64,000 nt of DNA from Micromonospora thermarum (GCF_012034245.1 NZ_JAATEO010000003.1:244405-308404), one strand, 5' to 3'. Positions 35,339 through 44,725 are shown, counted from the first letter of the stretch. Numbers and translations are program-made. The notes: generated by a model from the letters alone, not told the origin.

Positions 35339-36313
35339 TCAGGGCCGCAGGCCGAGCCGGACCACCAGGTCGAGCAGCGCGAAGACGAACAGCGCGATGC
35401 CGACGAATCCGTTGGCCGTGAAGAACGCCCGGTTGACCCGGCTCAGGTCGGTCGGGCTCACCACCACGTGCTGGTACGCGAAGGCGACCGCGGTCAGCGC
35501 CAGCCCGATCCACCAGAGCCAGCCGAAGCCCACCAGCGCGCCGAACCAGATGAACAACGCGAAGGTGACCACGTGCGCGACGGTCGAGGCGTGCAGCGCG
35601 AAGCGCAGCCCGTAGCGCGCCGGCACGCTGTGCACGCCGATCCGCCGGTCCACCTCCGCGTCCTGGCAGGCGTAGATCAGGTCGAAGCCGCCGATCCACA
35701 GCCCCACGGCCGCCCCGAGCAGCCAGGCCGGCCACGAACCGGCGAAGGTGCCGGTCACCGCGAGCCAGGCGCCGACCGGGCCGACCGCCTGCGCCACCGC
35801 GAGGATCGCGTGCGGCCAGTTGGTGAACCGCTTGCCGTACGGGTAGACGACCAGCGGCACCACCGCGAGCGGCGCAAGGGCCAGGCAGAGCGGGTTGAGC
35901 AGGGCGGCGGCGGCGAGGAACACCACCAGCGCGACGGCCGCGCCGGTCCAGGCCGTCCGCAGGCTCACCGCCCCGGTGACCAGTTCCCGGTTGGCGGTAC
36001 GCGGATTCCGCGCGTCGAACCGCCGGTCGAGGATCCGGTTGGCGGCCATCGCGAACGTCCGCGCCCCGACCATCGCCACAGTGATGAGCAGCAGGTCGAG
36101 CCAGCGCACGCGCCCGCCGTCCACCTCCATCGCGGTCAGCGCGGAGAGGTAAGCGAACGGCAACGCGAACACGGAGTGCTCGATCGCGACAAGGTCGAGG
36201 AACGCCCGAACCCGCCCCCGCGATCTTGCACTTTCTGCCCGGACAGAGCCGGAGGAAGCGGACGAATCGGGGGCCGAAACTGCAAGATCGCGAGGGTTGG
36301 TGGAGTCGGCCAT
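35339..36313 (-). CDS. mqnP: UbiA-family prenyltransferase of menaquinone synthesis
   Basis: 324 aa membrane enzyme that prenylates the 1,4-dihydroxy-6-naphthoate-type precursor. Eight or nine helices; active-site aspartate motifs NRILDRRFDARNPRT and DAEVDRR. The ATG at 36313 overlaps the ubiD stop (TGATG). Residues 8-31 (DLAVSAPDSSASSGSVRAES and on) are encoded by palindromic repeat A3, so the enzyme has a repeat-derived N-terminal extension before the family's RVRAFLDLVAIEHSVF. No other start codon lies between the repeat and that point, so the extension should be made. Confidence 0.93.
   Translation of the reverse strand: MADSTNPRDLAVSAPDSSASSGSVRAESARSRGRVRAFLDLVAIEHSVFALPFAYLSALTAMEVDGGRVRWLDLLLITVAMVGARTFAMAANRILDRRFDARNPRTANRELVTGAVSLRTAWTGAAVALVVFLAAAALLNPLCLALAPLAVVPLVVYPYGKRFTNWPHAILAVAQAVGPVGAWLAVTGTFAGSWPAWLLGAAVGLWIGGFDLIYACQDAEVDRRIGVHSVPARYGLRFALHASTVAHVVTFALFIWFGALVGFGWLWWIGLALTAVAFAYQHVVVSPTDLSRVNRAFFTANGFVGIALFVFALLDLVVRLGLRP
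36219..36292. repeat. Palindromic repeat family A, copy A3, inside mqnP
   Basis: Perfect 12-bp arms CGCGATCTTGCA (36219-36230) and TGCAAGATCGCG (36281-36292). It is the only family-A copy in the window that lies in a coding sequence; read on the minus strand it is open and in frame with mqnP. Confidence 0.9.
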
Positions 36314-37773
36314 CAGACCCCGTACTCCTTCCAGCGCTTGTCGACCAGGGAGACGATCTCGGGGCTCATGGTCATCTCCTCGGGCCAGCCCCGGTGGTAG
36401 CCCTCCTCGGGGAGCTTGCGGGTGGCGTCGACGCCCGCCTTGCCGCCCCAGAACTGCTGGTACGACGAGTGGTCGAGGTGGTCGACCGGCCCCTCGGTGA
36501 GCAGCAGGTCGCGGGCGTAGTCGACGTTGCCGAAGGCGCGGAACGCGACCTCGTTGTAGTCGTGCACGTCGCAGTCCTCGTCGACGATCACGATCAGCTT
36601 GGTCAGCGACATCAGGTGCGCGCCCCAGATCGCGTTCATGACCTTCTGCGCGTGCTTCGGGTAGCGCTTGCGGATCGACACGATGGCGCAGTTGTGGAAG
36701 ACGCCGGCGGCCGGCAGGTCGTAGTCGACGATGTCCGGGATCAGCAGCTTGAGCAGCGGCTGGAAGATCCGCTCGGTGGCCTTGCCGAGGCCGTGGTCCT
36801 CCTGCGGCGGCTTGGAGGTGATGATCGAGTGGTAGACCGGGTCGCGCTGCATGGTCATGGTCTCGACGTGCATGACGGGGAACGGCTCGACCGGCGTGTA
36901 GAAGCCGGTGTGGTCGCCGAACGGGCCCTCGGGCAGCCGCTCGCCGGGCTCGATGTAGCCCTCGAGCACCACCTGGGCGTGCGCCGGGACCTGAAGGGGC
37001 ACGGTCAGGCAGTCGACCATCTCGACCCGCTCGCCGCGCAGGAAGCCGGCGAACAGGTACTCGTCGATGTCGCCGGGGAGCGGGGCGCTCGCCGAGTACG
37101 AGACCACCGGGTCGCAGCCGATGGCGATGGCGACCGGCAGCCGCTGGCCGAGCCGCTCGGCGACCGCGTGGTGGGCGGTGGAGTCCTTGTGGATCTGCCA
37201 GTGCATGCCCAGCGTGTTCCGGCTGTGCTGCTGGAGCCGGTACAGCCCGAGGTTGCGCTTGCCGGTCTCCGGGTGCTTCGTGTGGGTCAGGCCGAAGTTG
37301 TGGAAGATGCCCCCGTCGCCGGGCCACACCTGGAGGCCGGGCAGCCGGTTCAGGTCGACGTCGTCGCCCCGGTACACCACCTGCTGGCAGGGCGCGGTCT
37401 TCACCTTGCGCGGCGGCACCGACTTGAGCTGCATGACCTTGCCCAGGCCCTCACGGATGCCGGACCAGCCGACCGGGAGCTCCGGCTTGACCAGCGCGCC
37501 GATCCGGGCGCCGATCTCGTCCAGCGACTCGACGCCGAGCGCCATCGCCATCCGCTTCTCGGTGCCGAACAGGTTGACCGCCACCGGCATCTCGCCCCGG
37601 GTCGGCCGCTCGAAGAGCAGCGCCGGGCCGCCCGCGCGGACCGTGCGGGTGACGACCTCGCTGATCTCCAGGGTGGGGTCGACGGGTACGGTCACCCGCC
37701 GCAGCTCACCCGCGCGCTCCAGCGCCGCGAGGAAGTCCTTGAGATCGGTGTACGGGAAGCCACGAGCCGCCAT
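36313..37773 (-). CDS. ubiD: UbiD-family decarboxylase of menaquinone synthesis
   Basis: 486 aa prenyl-FMN-dependent decarboxylase. Features include the N-terminal FPYTDLKDFLAALERAGEL, RLQQHSRNTLGMHW, GCDPVVSYSA, the E-x-x-x-R-E-like active-site region GEMPVAVNLFGTE, and LPEGPFGDHTGFYTP. Encoded with mqnP (TGATG overlap) and needing the cofactor made by ubiX. This trio corresponds to the prenylation/decarboxylation genes found together in futalosine-pathway actinomycetes. ATG 37773 starts at family homology. Confidence 0.93.
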   Translation of the reverse strand: MAARGFPYTDLKDFLAALERAGELRRVTVPVDPTLEISEVVTRTVRAGGPALLFERPTRGEMPVAVNLFGTEKRMAMALGVESLDEIGARIGALVKPELPVGWSGIREGLGKVMQLKSVPPRKVKTAPCQQVVYRGDDVDLNRLPGLQVWPGDGGIFHNFGLTHTKHPETGKRNLGLYRLQQHSRNTLGMHWQIHKDSTAHHAVAERLGQRLPVAIAIGCDPVVSYSASAPLPGDIDEYLFAGFLRGERVEMVDCLTVPLQVPAHAQVVLEGYIEPGERLPEGPFGDHTGFYTPVEPFPVMHVETMTMQRDPVYHSIITSKPPQEDHGLGKATERIFQPLLKLLIPDIVDYDLPAAGVFHNCAIVSIRKRYPKHAQKVMNAIWGAHLMSLTKLIVIVDEDCDVHDYNEVAFRAFGNVDYARDLLLTEGPVDHLDHSSYQQFWGGKAGVDATRKLPEEGYHRGWPEEMTMSPEIVSLVDKRWKEYGV

Positions 37774-37905
37774 ACCGGCAAGTCTCCCGCATCCCGGTCG
37801 CGGCCGGCCGACGCGGGTCCCCCGAGCCCCGCCACGGAACCTGACCATTCGTCTCTCTGGACACTCGCGCGAGTTTCTGTCTGCTTTGGCATACTTGTCG
37901 GGATT

Positions 37906-38058
37906 GTGGCCACTCCGGGCAGCCAGCCGATCGAGGACTATCAGCAGCGCGTACGCGGCCGGTTCGGCCAGTGGATCATGGACACCTGCAACCGCCCCTA
38001 CGACCTGGCGTGGCTGGACTACGCCGAGGAGATCGGGCTGCGGTCTCGACTTCACTGA
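37906..38058 (+). pseudogene. Protoglobin-like gene remnant
   Basis: About 45 codons in frame 37906-38047 read PIEDYQQRVRGRFGQWIMDT and CNRPYDLAWLDYAEEIGLR. This strongly resembles an internal stretch of bacterial protoglobin-domain proteins (haem sensors or oxygen-binding proteins). The N-terminal two-fifths and the rest of the globin are missing. The homology stops at 38044, exactly where palindromic repeat B2 begins, and a stop follows at 38058. Not functional as a globin. Confidence 0.65.
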
Positions 38059-38113
38059 CGTCGGGGTGTCGCCGAGATCGGGACACCCCGACATCATGGA
38101 AACCGAGTCGATC
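38045..38113. repeat. Palindromic repeat family B, copy B2
   Basis: Inner arms GTCGGGGTGTC (38060-38070) and GACACCCCGAC (38082-38092) are perfect; outer arms CTCGACTTCA and TGGAAACCGAG pair imperfectly, ending CGAGTCGATC. It lies between the globin remnant and the 3' end of ccsB. Confidence 0.8.
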
Positions 38114-38141
38114 TTGCGGCTACGCGATCGGCGGGCGGCGT

Positions 38142-39116
38142 TCAGTCGATGCCGGCGTACGAGTGCAGGCCCTCGAAGAAGATGTTCACGCCGAACAGGT
38201 TCATGAGCACGGTGAGGAAGCCGAGCACGGCCAGCCAGGTCGCCACGTTCCGCTTCACGCTCGGCGTGGCCCGGGCGTGCAGGTAGCCGGCGTACACCAC
38301 CCAGGAGATGAACGCCCAGGTCTCCTTCGGGTCCCAGCCCCACGGCCGCCCCCACGCCGCCTCGGCCCAGATCGCTCCGGCGATCACCGCGAAGGTGAAG
38401 ATCGGGAACGAGAACGCGTGCAGCACGAACGTCAGCCGCTCCAGGGCCGCCGCCGCCGGCATCCGCTTGGCGAGGGTGTACGGGAAGCTCCGCCGGCCCT
38501 GCTCCCAGCCGGCCCGCATGAGGTACGCGACCGCCGGCACCACGCCGAGCAGGAAGACCCCGGAGCTGAACACGATCGTCGAGACGTGGACGACGAACCA
38601 GTACGAGTTGAGCGCCGGCACCAGCGGGACGATCGGCGTGTAGAGCACCAGCTCGGCGGTCGCCACCAGCAGCACCATGACCAGCGTCAGGAACAGCCCG
38701 AGGCGGCGCAGCGACGGGCGCTTCCACAGCACGGCGAGCCAGCCCGCGGTCCCGATGAACGAGACCGTCAGCACGAACTCGTACATGTTGCCCCAGGGCA
38801 TGCGGTCCGCGGCGATGCCGCGCGTGACCAGGGCACCCAGGTGCAGCAGGGCGGCCACGGCGGTGGCCCCGACGGCGATCCGGCCGGCCAGCCGGGCCCG
38901 CGCGGCGGTGCGCACGGCCGCCGTCGTACCACCGGGCGCCGGAACCTCCGCGACCACGCCGCCGGCCGCGCCGACACCGGCGCCGACCAGCTCGCGGGCG
39001 GGCGCGGCGGCCCGGGTACGGGCGTTACCGAGCGCGTACTCGACGGCGTGACTGATCATCGCGACCGGGTACGCCAGGATCGCGAACGTCACCAGCTGGT
39101 CGGAGAGTGCGGACAT
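38142..39116 (-). CDS. ccsB: Cytochrome c biogenesis protein CcsB (ResC-type)
   Basis: 324 aa with about eight helices. Carries the tryptophan-rich WGRPWGWDPKETWAFISW motif that binds haem outside the membrane. With ResB it transports haem and ligates it to apocytochrome c (system II). The ATG at 39116 overlaps the resB stop (TGATG) and is preceded by AGGAG; a GTG at 39119 is possible. Last of five genes read in one direction with coupled starts. Confidence 0.93.
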   Translation of the reverse strand: MSALSDQLVTFAILAYPVAMISHAVEYALGNARTRAAAPARELVGAGVGAAGGVVAEVPAPGGTTAAVRTAARARLAGRIAVGATAVAALLHLGALVTRGIAADRMPWGNMYEFVLTVSFIGTAGWLAVLWKRPSLRRLGLFLTLVMVLLVATAELVLYTPIVPLVPALNSYWFVVHVSTIVFSSGVFLLGVVPAVAYLMRAGWEQGRRSFPYTLAKRMPAAAALERLTFVLHAFSFPIFTFAVIAGAIWAEAAWGRPWGWDPKETWAFISWVVYAGYLHARATPSVKRNVATWLAVLGFLTVLMNLFGVNIFFEGLHSYAGID

Positions 39117-40780
39117 CACTCGGCTCCTTCTCGCGCTCCGGCCCGGTCGTCGGCACCGGCCCGCTCGTCCCGCGACCCGTCGCCGCTGACCGCGGCCACG
39201 AGCTGCGCGAACTCGTCGGCGAACCCGGGATGGTCGGTGCGCGGCAACCCACCGGACTCGACCAAACTACTACCGCCCGTCGGAGATCCACCGGCGGGGT
39301 CGCCGGCCGTCACCCCGGCGGGGGGCAGCACCCGGAAGAAGACCCGCCGCCGGCGGCCGAAGAGAGAGCCCATCAGGCCGAGCAGCAGCGTGCCGGAGCT
39401 GACCAGAAGCAGCGTCGAGCCCGGGTCGTACCGCACCGACAGCACGATGTACGGCTCGGTCCCCAGGAACTCCAGCCGGCTGCCGTCGTCCAGCGTCCAG
39501 GTCTCGCCGACCTTGAGCAGCTTGGTGCCGACCTCCTTGACCTTGCCGGAGCGCACCTGCCGCTGGTCCAGCTCGTACACCGACCCGGGGATGCCGGCGT
39601 CCAGACCCAGGTTGCCACGGTACGCGACGAGGTTCAGCAGGGGGTTGCGCTCGGTCGGGAACTCGGACCGAACGAACGGCCCCTGCTGCGGCGCCGTCGG
39701 CAGGTACAGGCCGGTGAAGGCCATCTGGAGGTCCGGATCCCGCTTCCCGGTGGCCGGGTCGACGTTCGCGTCGGGGAAGGCGGCCACGCCCTCCCCGGTG
39801 ATCCCGACGTCCCCGGTGGTCAGGAACGGGGTCGTGCTCGTCTGGGTGCGGCCGAAGCGGTCGGTGTAGCGGATCACCGGCGCGTACCCGTGGCCGAGCA
39901 GGTAGACGTTCGCGCCGTCGAGGCGCAGCGGCGAGTTGACCGAGAACTCGGCCCGGCGCGGCTCGCCGCCGTCCTCGTCGACGGTCACCGTCGCGTTGAA
40001 GAACTCGGGCTGGCCGTTGGACTCGAGGAACCGGGTCTCGAAGTCGTCCAGCCGCATGCAGAACCCGGGCAGGTCGGCGCTGCCCACGCGGGGTCCGAAC
40101 GACGTCTCCGCGTACTGCTGCTGGGTGTTGCAGAACGCGTTCTCCGCGCCCGCGACCAGGAGACGGTTGCCGCTCCAGCCGTACCACGAGCCGAGCGCGA
40201 CGCCGACCAGGACGACCACCATCGAGGTGTGGAAGAGCAGGTTGCCGGTCTCCTTGAGGTACCCCTTCTCGGCGGAGACCTCGTCGCCCCGGACCACCAC
40301 CCGCCAGCGACGGCGGCGCAGCGACTCGGCGATCGCGGCGGCACCGCCGGCCGGGGCGGCGAGGACGGCGTGCTGGGGCAGCCGGTCGAGCCGCTTCGGG
40401 ACAGCGGGCGGCTGCGACCGCAGGGCCCGGACGTGGTCCCGGAGCCGGGGCGTGATGCAGCCGATCAGGGACGTGAACAGCAGCAGGTAGATCGCCGAGA
40501 ACCAGACCGAACCGAACGCCTCGAACGCGCCCAGCCGGTCGAGCACCGGAGCCAGGTCCGGGTGGGCGGCGAAGTAGTCGCGGACGTCCTCCGGGTTGAC
40601 ACCGCGCTGCGGGAGGACGGAGCCAGGAATCGCGGCGACGGCGAGCAGGAAGAGCAGCACCAGCGCCGTACGCATGCTGGTGAGCTGCCGCCACGAGTTG
40701 CGCAGCAGCGCCAGGACCGGGTTGGGGCGGCGCCGGGGCGCCTCGGCCGGCGGGGCCGGCCGGTCGTCCACGACGGTCAT
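39116..40780 (-). CDS. resB: Cytochrome c biogenesis protein ResB
   Basis: 554 aa. Three N-terminal helices (LLRNSWRQLTSMRTALVLLFLL and two more), a long extracytoplasmic domain and a C-terminal helix with RRRRVFFRVLP tail match ResB/Ccs1. It works with CcsB in haem delivery. The ATG at 40780 overlaps the ccdA stop (TGATG). Confidence 0.93.
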   Translation of the reverse strand: MTVVDDRPAPPAEAPRRRPNPVLALLRNSWRQLTSMRTALVLLFLLAVAAIPGSVLPQRGVNPEDVRDYFAAHPDLAPVLDRLGAFEAFGSVWFSAIYLLLFTSLIGCITPRLRDHVRALRSQPPAVPKRLDRLPQHAVLAAPAGGAAAIAESLRRRRWRVVVRGDEVSAEKGYLKETGNLLFHTSMVVVLVGVALGSWYGWSGNRLLVAGAENAFCNTQQQYAETSFGPRVGSADLPGFCMRLDDFETRFLESNGQPEFFNATVTVDEDGGEPRRAEFSVNSPLRLDGANVYLLGHGYAPVIRYTDRFGRTQTSTTPFLTTGDVGITGEGVAAFPDANVDPATGKRDPDLQMAFTGLYLPTAPQQGPFVRSEFPTERNPLLNLVAYRGNLGLDAGIPGSVYELDQRQVRSGKVKEVGTKLLKVGETWTLDDGSRLEFLGTEPYIVLSVRYDPGSTLLLVSSGTLLLGLMGSLFGRRRRVFFRVLPPAGVTAGDPAGGSPTGGSSLVESGGLPRTDHPGFADEFAQLVAAVSGDGSRDERAGADDRAGAREGAE

Positions 40781-41613
40781 CAGATGCTCACCTCACCGGC
40801 GCCGACGGTGGCCTGCAACCAGCTCACGACGTTGGTCCAGCCGCCGGTCACGAGGGCGAGGCCGATCAGGATCAGCAGCACGCCGCCGACCCGGGTGACC
40901 CACCGGCTGTTGCGCCGGACGGCGCGGAAGACCCCGAGCAGGCGCTGGAAGCCCAGCCCGAAGACGACGAACGGTATCCCCAGCCCGAGGCAGTACGCCA
41001 CGGCCAGGATGACGGCCCGGTCGGTCTGGCCCCCGACGGTGGCCATCCCCAGGACCGCGCCGAGCGTCGGGCCGGTGCAGGGCACCCAGCTCAGCGCGAA
41101 GACCGCGCCGAGCACCGGCGCACCGAGCAGCCCGGCGGACGGCAGCTTCTGGATGCGGAACTCGCGCTGCAACCCGGGCAGTGCACCGACGTAGCTCAGC
41201 CCGAGGACGACGATCAGCGCGCCGATCACGATCTCCAGCGTCCGCTCGTACTGGAAGAAGACCTTGCCGACGGTGGCGAACAGGATCGCGGTGGCGGTGA
41301 AGACGACGGTGAAGCCGGCGATGAAGAGCAGCGTGCCGGCGAGCACGCGACCCTTGACGGCCGCCGTGGCCGCCGGCGCGGTCCGCTCCCGCACCGTGAC
41401 GCCTCCGCCGCCGGTCCCGGTCGCGTCCGCCGGCTGGGGCGCGCGCCGGCCTTCGAGGTCCGCGCCGGCCAGCCCGGTGACGTACGACAGGTAGCCGGGC
41501 ATCAGCGGGAGGACACAGGGGGACAGGAAGCTCACCAGACCGGCCAGGGCCGCCGCACCGATGGCGAGCAGCAGCGGACCGGACTGCGCGAGTTCGCGGA
41601 ACGTCTCGCCCAT
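40780..41613 (-). CDS. ccdA: Thiol-disulfide transporter CcdA
   Basis: 277 aa, six-helix DsbD-like protein that moves reducing power across the membrane to reduce apocytochrome c cysteines. The two redox cysteines are in SFLSPCVLPLMPGYL and SWVPCTGPTLGAVL. A polar 45-residue loop (GRRAPQPADATGTGGG) separates helices 1 and 2, longer than usual. ATG 41613 overlaps the tlpA stop. Confidence 0.93.
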   Translation of the reverse strand: MGETFRELAQSGPLLLAIGAAALAGLVSFLSPCVLPLMPGYLSYVTGLAGADLEGRRAPQPADATGTGGGGVTVRERTAPAATAAVKGRVLAGTLLFIAGFTVVFTATAILFATVGKVFFQYERTLEIVIGALIVVLGLSYVGALPGLQREFRIQKLPSAGLLGAPVLGAVFALSWVPCTGPTLGAVLGMATVGGQTDRAVILAVAYCLGLGIPFVVFGLGFQRLLGVFRAVRRNSRWVTRVGGVLLILIGLALVTGGWTNVVSWLQATVGAGEVSI

Positions 41614-42185
41614 CAGCGCTGCCCGGTCGGCGCGGGCGTCTCCGCGGCGATCCGCTCGACGATGGGCCGGAGACCCTCCTGCTTGACCGCGGCCCGGATC
41701 ACGGCGGCGATCCGGCCCTCCCGGTCGAGCACGACGGTGGCCGGGATGGTGTTCGGCGGGATGTCCAGCGCGAGCGCCAGGCGGCTGGGCGGGTCGAACA
41801 GGCTCGGGTACGTCACCCGGCCCTCCTCGAACGCCTTCGCCTTGTCCCGCTGGTCCTGGATGTTGATGCCGAGGAACGTCACGCCGGAGCCCTTGGTGGC
41901 CTGGTAGGTCGCCTCCAGGTCGTCGGCCTCGGCGCGGCAGGGCGCGCACCAGGAGCCCCAGAAGTTGAGCACCACGACCTGGCCGCGGTCGCGCGCCACG
42001 TCGTAGCTGCCGCCGTCGAGCAGCTCACCGGCGAGCGTCGGGGCGGCGGACCGCTGGTCCGGCGCGCACTCGATGATCCCGTCCCGGTTGTCGCAGGCCT
42101 CCTCCGCGTTCGACGGGGAGCAGGCGGCGAGCGCCGCCGTGGCGACGGCGGCGAGCAGGCCGGCGGTCAGCCTCCGGGCTGTCAT
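41613..42185 (-). CDS. TlpA/ResA-type thioredoxin lipoprotein
   Basis: 190 aa. Signal peptide with lipobox LAAC (Cys about 22), then a thioredoxin fold with active site WCAPC in FWGSWCAPCRAEADDLE. It would pass electrons from CcdA to apocytochrome c. An extra pair, CDNRDGIIEC, lies before the fold. ATG 42185 overlaps the stop of the phosphatase gene (TGATG). Confidence 0.92.
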   Translation of the reverse strand: MTARRLTAGLLAAVATAALAACSPSNAEEACDNRDGIIECAPDQRSAAPTLAGELLDGGSYDVARDRGQVVVLNFWGSWCAPCRAEADDLEATYQATKGSGVTFLGINIQDQRDKAKAFEEGRVTYPSLFDPPSRLALALDIPPNTIPATVVLDREGRIAAVIRAAVKQEGLRPIVERIAAETPAPTGQR

Positions 42186-42832
42186 CAGGCTCCCTTGGCC
42201 GTCCGGGCGGTCGGCGACATCGCGATCAGGTGCGCGGCCGGCTCGGAGTATCCGATGCCGACCACCTTGGCGCCGTCGAAGTGGAACGAGGTGAGGCTGG
42301 CCAGCCCGCACTGCCGCTTGCGCGGGTCGTGCCACAGGCGCTTGCGCTCGACGTACCGGCGCAGGGTCCAGATCGGCAGCTGGTGGGAGACGAGGACGGC
42401 CTCCCGCCCCTCGGCGGCGACGCGGGCGGCGTGCAGGGCGGCGAACATGCGCTCCGCGATGGCCCGGTACGCCTCACCCCAGCTCGGCGTCACCGGGTCG
42501 CGCAGCACCCACCAGTTGCGCGGGTCGCGGAACGACCCGTCGCCCGGGGACACCTTCTTGCCCTCGAACCAGTTGGCGCTCTCGATCAGTCGCTCGTCCA
42601 CGCCGACCGGCAGCCCGAACTGCGCGGCGATCGGCTCGGCCGTCTGCTGGGCGCGCTCCAGCGGGCTGGCCACGACGTGCACGACCTCCCGCTCGGCGAG
42701 CCCCTGCGCGGCGGCCTTCGCCATCTGCACACCCAGCTCGGACAGGCGGAAGCCCGGCAGCCGGCCGTAGAGGATTCCCTCGGGGTTGTACACCTCGCCG
42801 TGCCGCAGCACGTGGACCACCGTCTTGCTCAC
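42185..42832 (-). CDS. Histidine phosphatase family protein
   Basis: 215 aa. The catalytic LRHGEVYNPEG (RHG) near the N-terminus and SHQLPIW later, plus SPLERAQQTAEPIA, mark the phosphoglycerate-mutase-like phosphatase family. Substrate unknown. First gene of the cytochrome c maturation operon, as in many actinomycetes. GTG 42832 follows GGGGGCGCAGC. Confidence 0.88.
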   Translation of the reverse strand: MSKTVVHVLRHGEVYNPEGILYGRLPGFRLSELGVQMAKAAAQGLAEREVVHVVASPLERAQQTAEPIAAQFGLPVGVDERLIESANWFEGKKVSPGDGSFRDPRNWWVLRDPVTPSWGEAYRAIAERMFAALHAARVAAEGREAVLVSHQLPIWTLRRYVERKRLWHDPRKRQCGLASLTSFHFDGAKVVGIGYSEPAAHLIAMSPTARTAKGA

Positions 42833-42896
42833 CGCTGCGCCCCCCTTGTTCGCGACTGCGGGGCTTGCAGACCCGGCGCACTCCTCGCGCTCACCG

Positions 42897-44234
42897 CTAC
42901 CCCCCGTGACCCGCCGCAGCCGCCGCGGCCGCCGCCGCCGGAAGCGCCGCGGCGATCTGCTCCAGGGCGGCGTCATCGATCGCCGCCGACACGAACCACG
43001 ACTCGAACGCGCTCGGCGGCAGGTACACCCCGGCCGCGAGCATCGCGTGGAAGAACGCCTTGAACGCCGGCACCTGCTGGGTGCGCGCGCTGTCGTAGTC
43101 GACGACGTCGGCGTCGGTGAAGAAGATCGAGAACATGCTGCCCGCGTACGACAGCCGGTGCGGCACCCCGGCGGCGGCCAGCGCGTCGCCCGCCAGCTTG
43201 CCCACGGCGGCGGCCGTGTCGTCCAGCCTGCGGTAGACCGCGTCGTCGGCGAGCCGGAGCGTGGCCAGGCCGGCGGCGCACGCGAGGGGGTTACCGGAGA
43301 GCGTGCCGGCCTGGTAGACCGGCCCGGCCGGGGCGAGCCGTTCCATGACCTCCGCGCGCCCGCCGAAGGCCGCGGCGGGCAGGCCGCCACCCATGACCTT
43401 CCCGTACGTCCACAGGTCGGCGTCGGAGGCGTCGAGGCCGTGCCACCCGGAGCGGGAGACCCGGAACCCGGTCATCACCTCGTCGACGATGAGCAGCGCG
43501 CCGTGCGCGTGCGCGATCGCGGCGAGCCGCTGGTTGAAGTTGTCGCGGGGGGCGACCACGCCCATGTTGCCGGCGGCGGCCTCGGTGATGACCGCGGCGA
43601 TGTGCGGCCCCTCGGCGGCGAAGGCCTCCTCGACGGCGGTGAGGTCGTTGTACGGCAGCACGATCGTGTCGCCGGCCGCCGCGCCGGTCACGCCGGGCGA
43701 GTCGGGCAGGCCGAGCGTGGCGACGCCGGACCCGGCGGCGGCGAGCAGTGCGTCCGAGTGCCCGTGGTAGCAGCCGGCGAACTTGATGATTTTGGAGCGG
43801 CCGGTGTAGCCGCGGGCCAGGCGGATCGCCGACATGGTGGCCTCGGTGCCCGAGTTGACCAGTCGCACCTGCTCGACCGGGGTGCGGTCGACGATCTCCG
43901 CGGCCAGCTCCACCTCACCGGGGGTGGGGGTGCCGAAGCTCGTGCCGAGGGCGGCGGCCTCGCGCAGCGCCTCGACCACGGCCGGGTGGGCGTGCCCGAG
44001 GATCAGCGGTCCCCAGGAGCAGACCAGGTCGACGTAGCGCCGCCCGTCCGCGTCGTACAGCCAGGGACCCTCCCCCCGGACCATGAAGCGCGGGGTGCCG
44101 CCGACCGCCCGGAAGGCGCGCACAGGGGAGTTCACCCCGCCCGGCACGAGGGCGCGGGCGCGGGCGAACAGGGCCTCGGAGGCCGGTGCGTCGGCCGGGT
44201 AGCGGCCGGATCCGGCGGGAAACAGATCGGTCAC
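42897..44234 (-). CDS. hemL: Glutamate-1-semialdehyde 2,1-aminomutase
   Basis: 445 aa PLP enzyme giving 5-aminolevulinate in haem and corrin synthesis. [44 protein letters not shown] and the PLP-lysine [15 protein letters not shown] are present. The C-terminal 20 residues are an alanine run ([12 protein letters not shown]). GTG 44234. It lies 65 bp before the phosphatase gene, so haem supply and cytochrome c assembly may be co-expressed. Confidence 0.95.
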   Translation of the reverse strand: MTDLFPAGSGRYPADAPASEALFARARALVPGGVNSPVRAFRAVGGTPRFMVRGEGPWLYDADGRRYVDLVCSWGPLILGHAHPAVVEALREAAALGTSFGTPTPGEVELAAEIVDRTPVEQVRLVNSGTEATMSAIRLARGYTGRSKIIKFAGCYHGHSDALLAAAGSGVATLGLPDSPGVTGAAAGDTIVLPYNDLTAVEEAFAAEGPHIAAVITEAAAGNMGVVAPRDNFNQRLAAIAHAHGALLIVDEVMTGFRVSRSGWHGLDASDADLWTYGKVMGGGLPAAAFGGRAEVMERLAPAGPVYQAGTLSGNPLACAAGLATLRLADDAVYRRLDDTAAAVGKLAGDALAAAGVPHRLSYAGSMFSIFFTDADVVDYDSARTQQVPAFKAFFHAMLAAGVYLPPSAFESWFVSAAIDDAALEQIAAALPAAAAAAAAAGHGG

Positions 44235-44376
44235 GATGCCGCCATTGTGTCAGCGTCGGAGGCCCGATCGGCAGGCACCCCGTACCGGGGGTTACCAGTC
44301 TCACCCTGGGCGGGTGTCCTCCGTCCCTGGTCGCCCGGCCCCCTCCGCCTCGACGGGCCGGCCCGTCGAGATCGCG

Positions 44377-44382
44377 ATAGGC
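44377..44382 (+). promoter_or_regulatory. Leaderless -10 box for the STAS gene
   Basis: TAGGCT ends 7 nt before the GTG at 44390, with no Shine-Dalgarno sequence; the mRNA probably starts at or next to the start codon. Confidence 0.5.
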
Positions 44383-44389
44383 TGACGCG

Positions 44390-44725
44390 GTGGATCGTGC
44401 CGAACTGTCCATCACGCTGCACCGGTCGGGTGACGAGGCTGTCCTGCGCCTCGCCGGTGAGATCGACATGCTCACGGCCGCCCAGCTCTCGACCGTCGTC
44501 AACGAGGTGCTGACCGATCCGCCGCCGCGGATCGTGCTCGACCTGGGCGGCGTCACCTTCTGCGACTCGCAGGGCCTGGGCACTCTGGTCGTGCTCAGCC
44601 GCAAGGCCAGTCACGCCCAGAGCCTGCTGGTCCTCACCAACGTGGGCGAGTTCCTGCTCCGCGTCCTGGACATCACGGGCCTCCGCAGCGCCCTGATGAT
44701 CCGCAACGACGCCCCCACCACCTGA
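44390..44725 (+). CDS. STAS-domain anti-sigma factor antagonist
   Basis: 111 aa. A single STAS domain with LRLAGEIDMLTAAQL and the phosphorylatable serine in VTFCDSQGLGTLV. In partner-switching systems it sequesters an RsbW-type kinase and frees a sigma factor. No such kinase is adjacent, but a SpoIIE-type phosphatase with its own ATPase-like domain is encoded at 50010-52091 and a sensor kinase lies between. Confidence 0.9.
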   Translation: MDRAELSITLHRSGDEAVLRLAGEIDMLTAAQLSTVVNEVLTDPPPRIVLDLGGVTFCDSQGLGTLVVLSRKASHAQSLLVLTNVGEFLLRVLDITGLRSALMIRNDAPTT

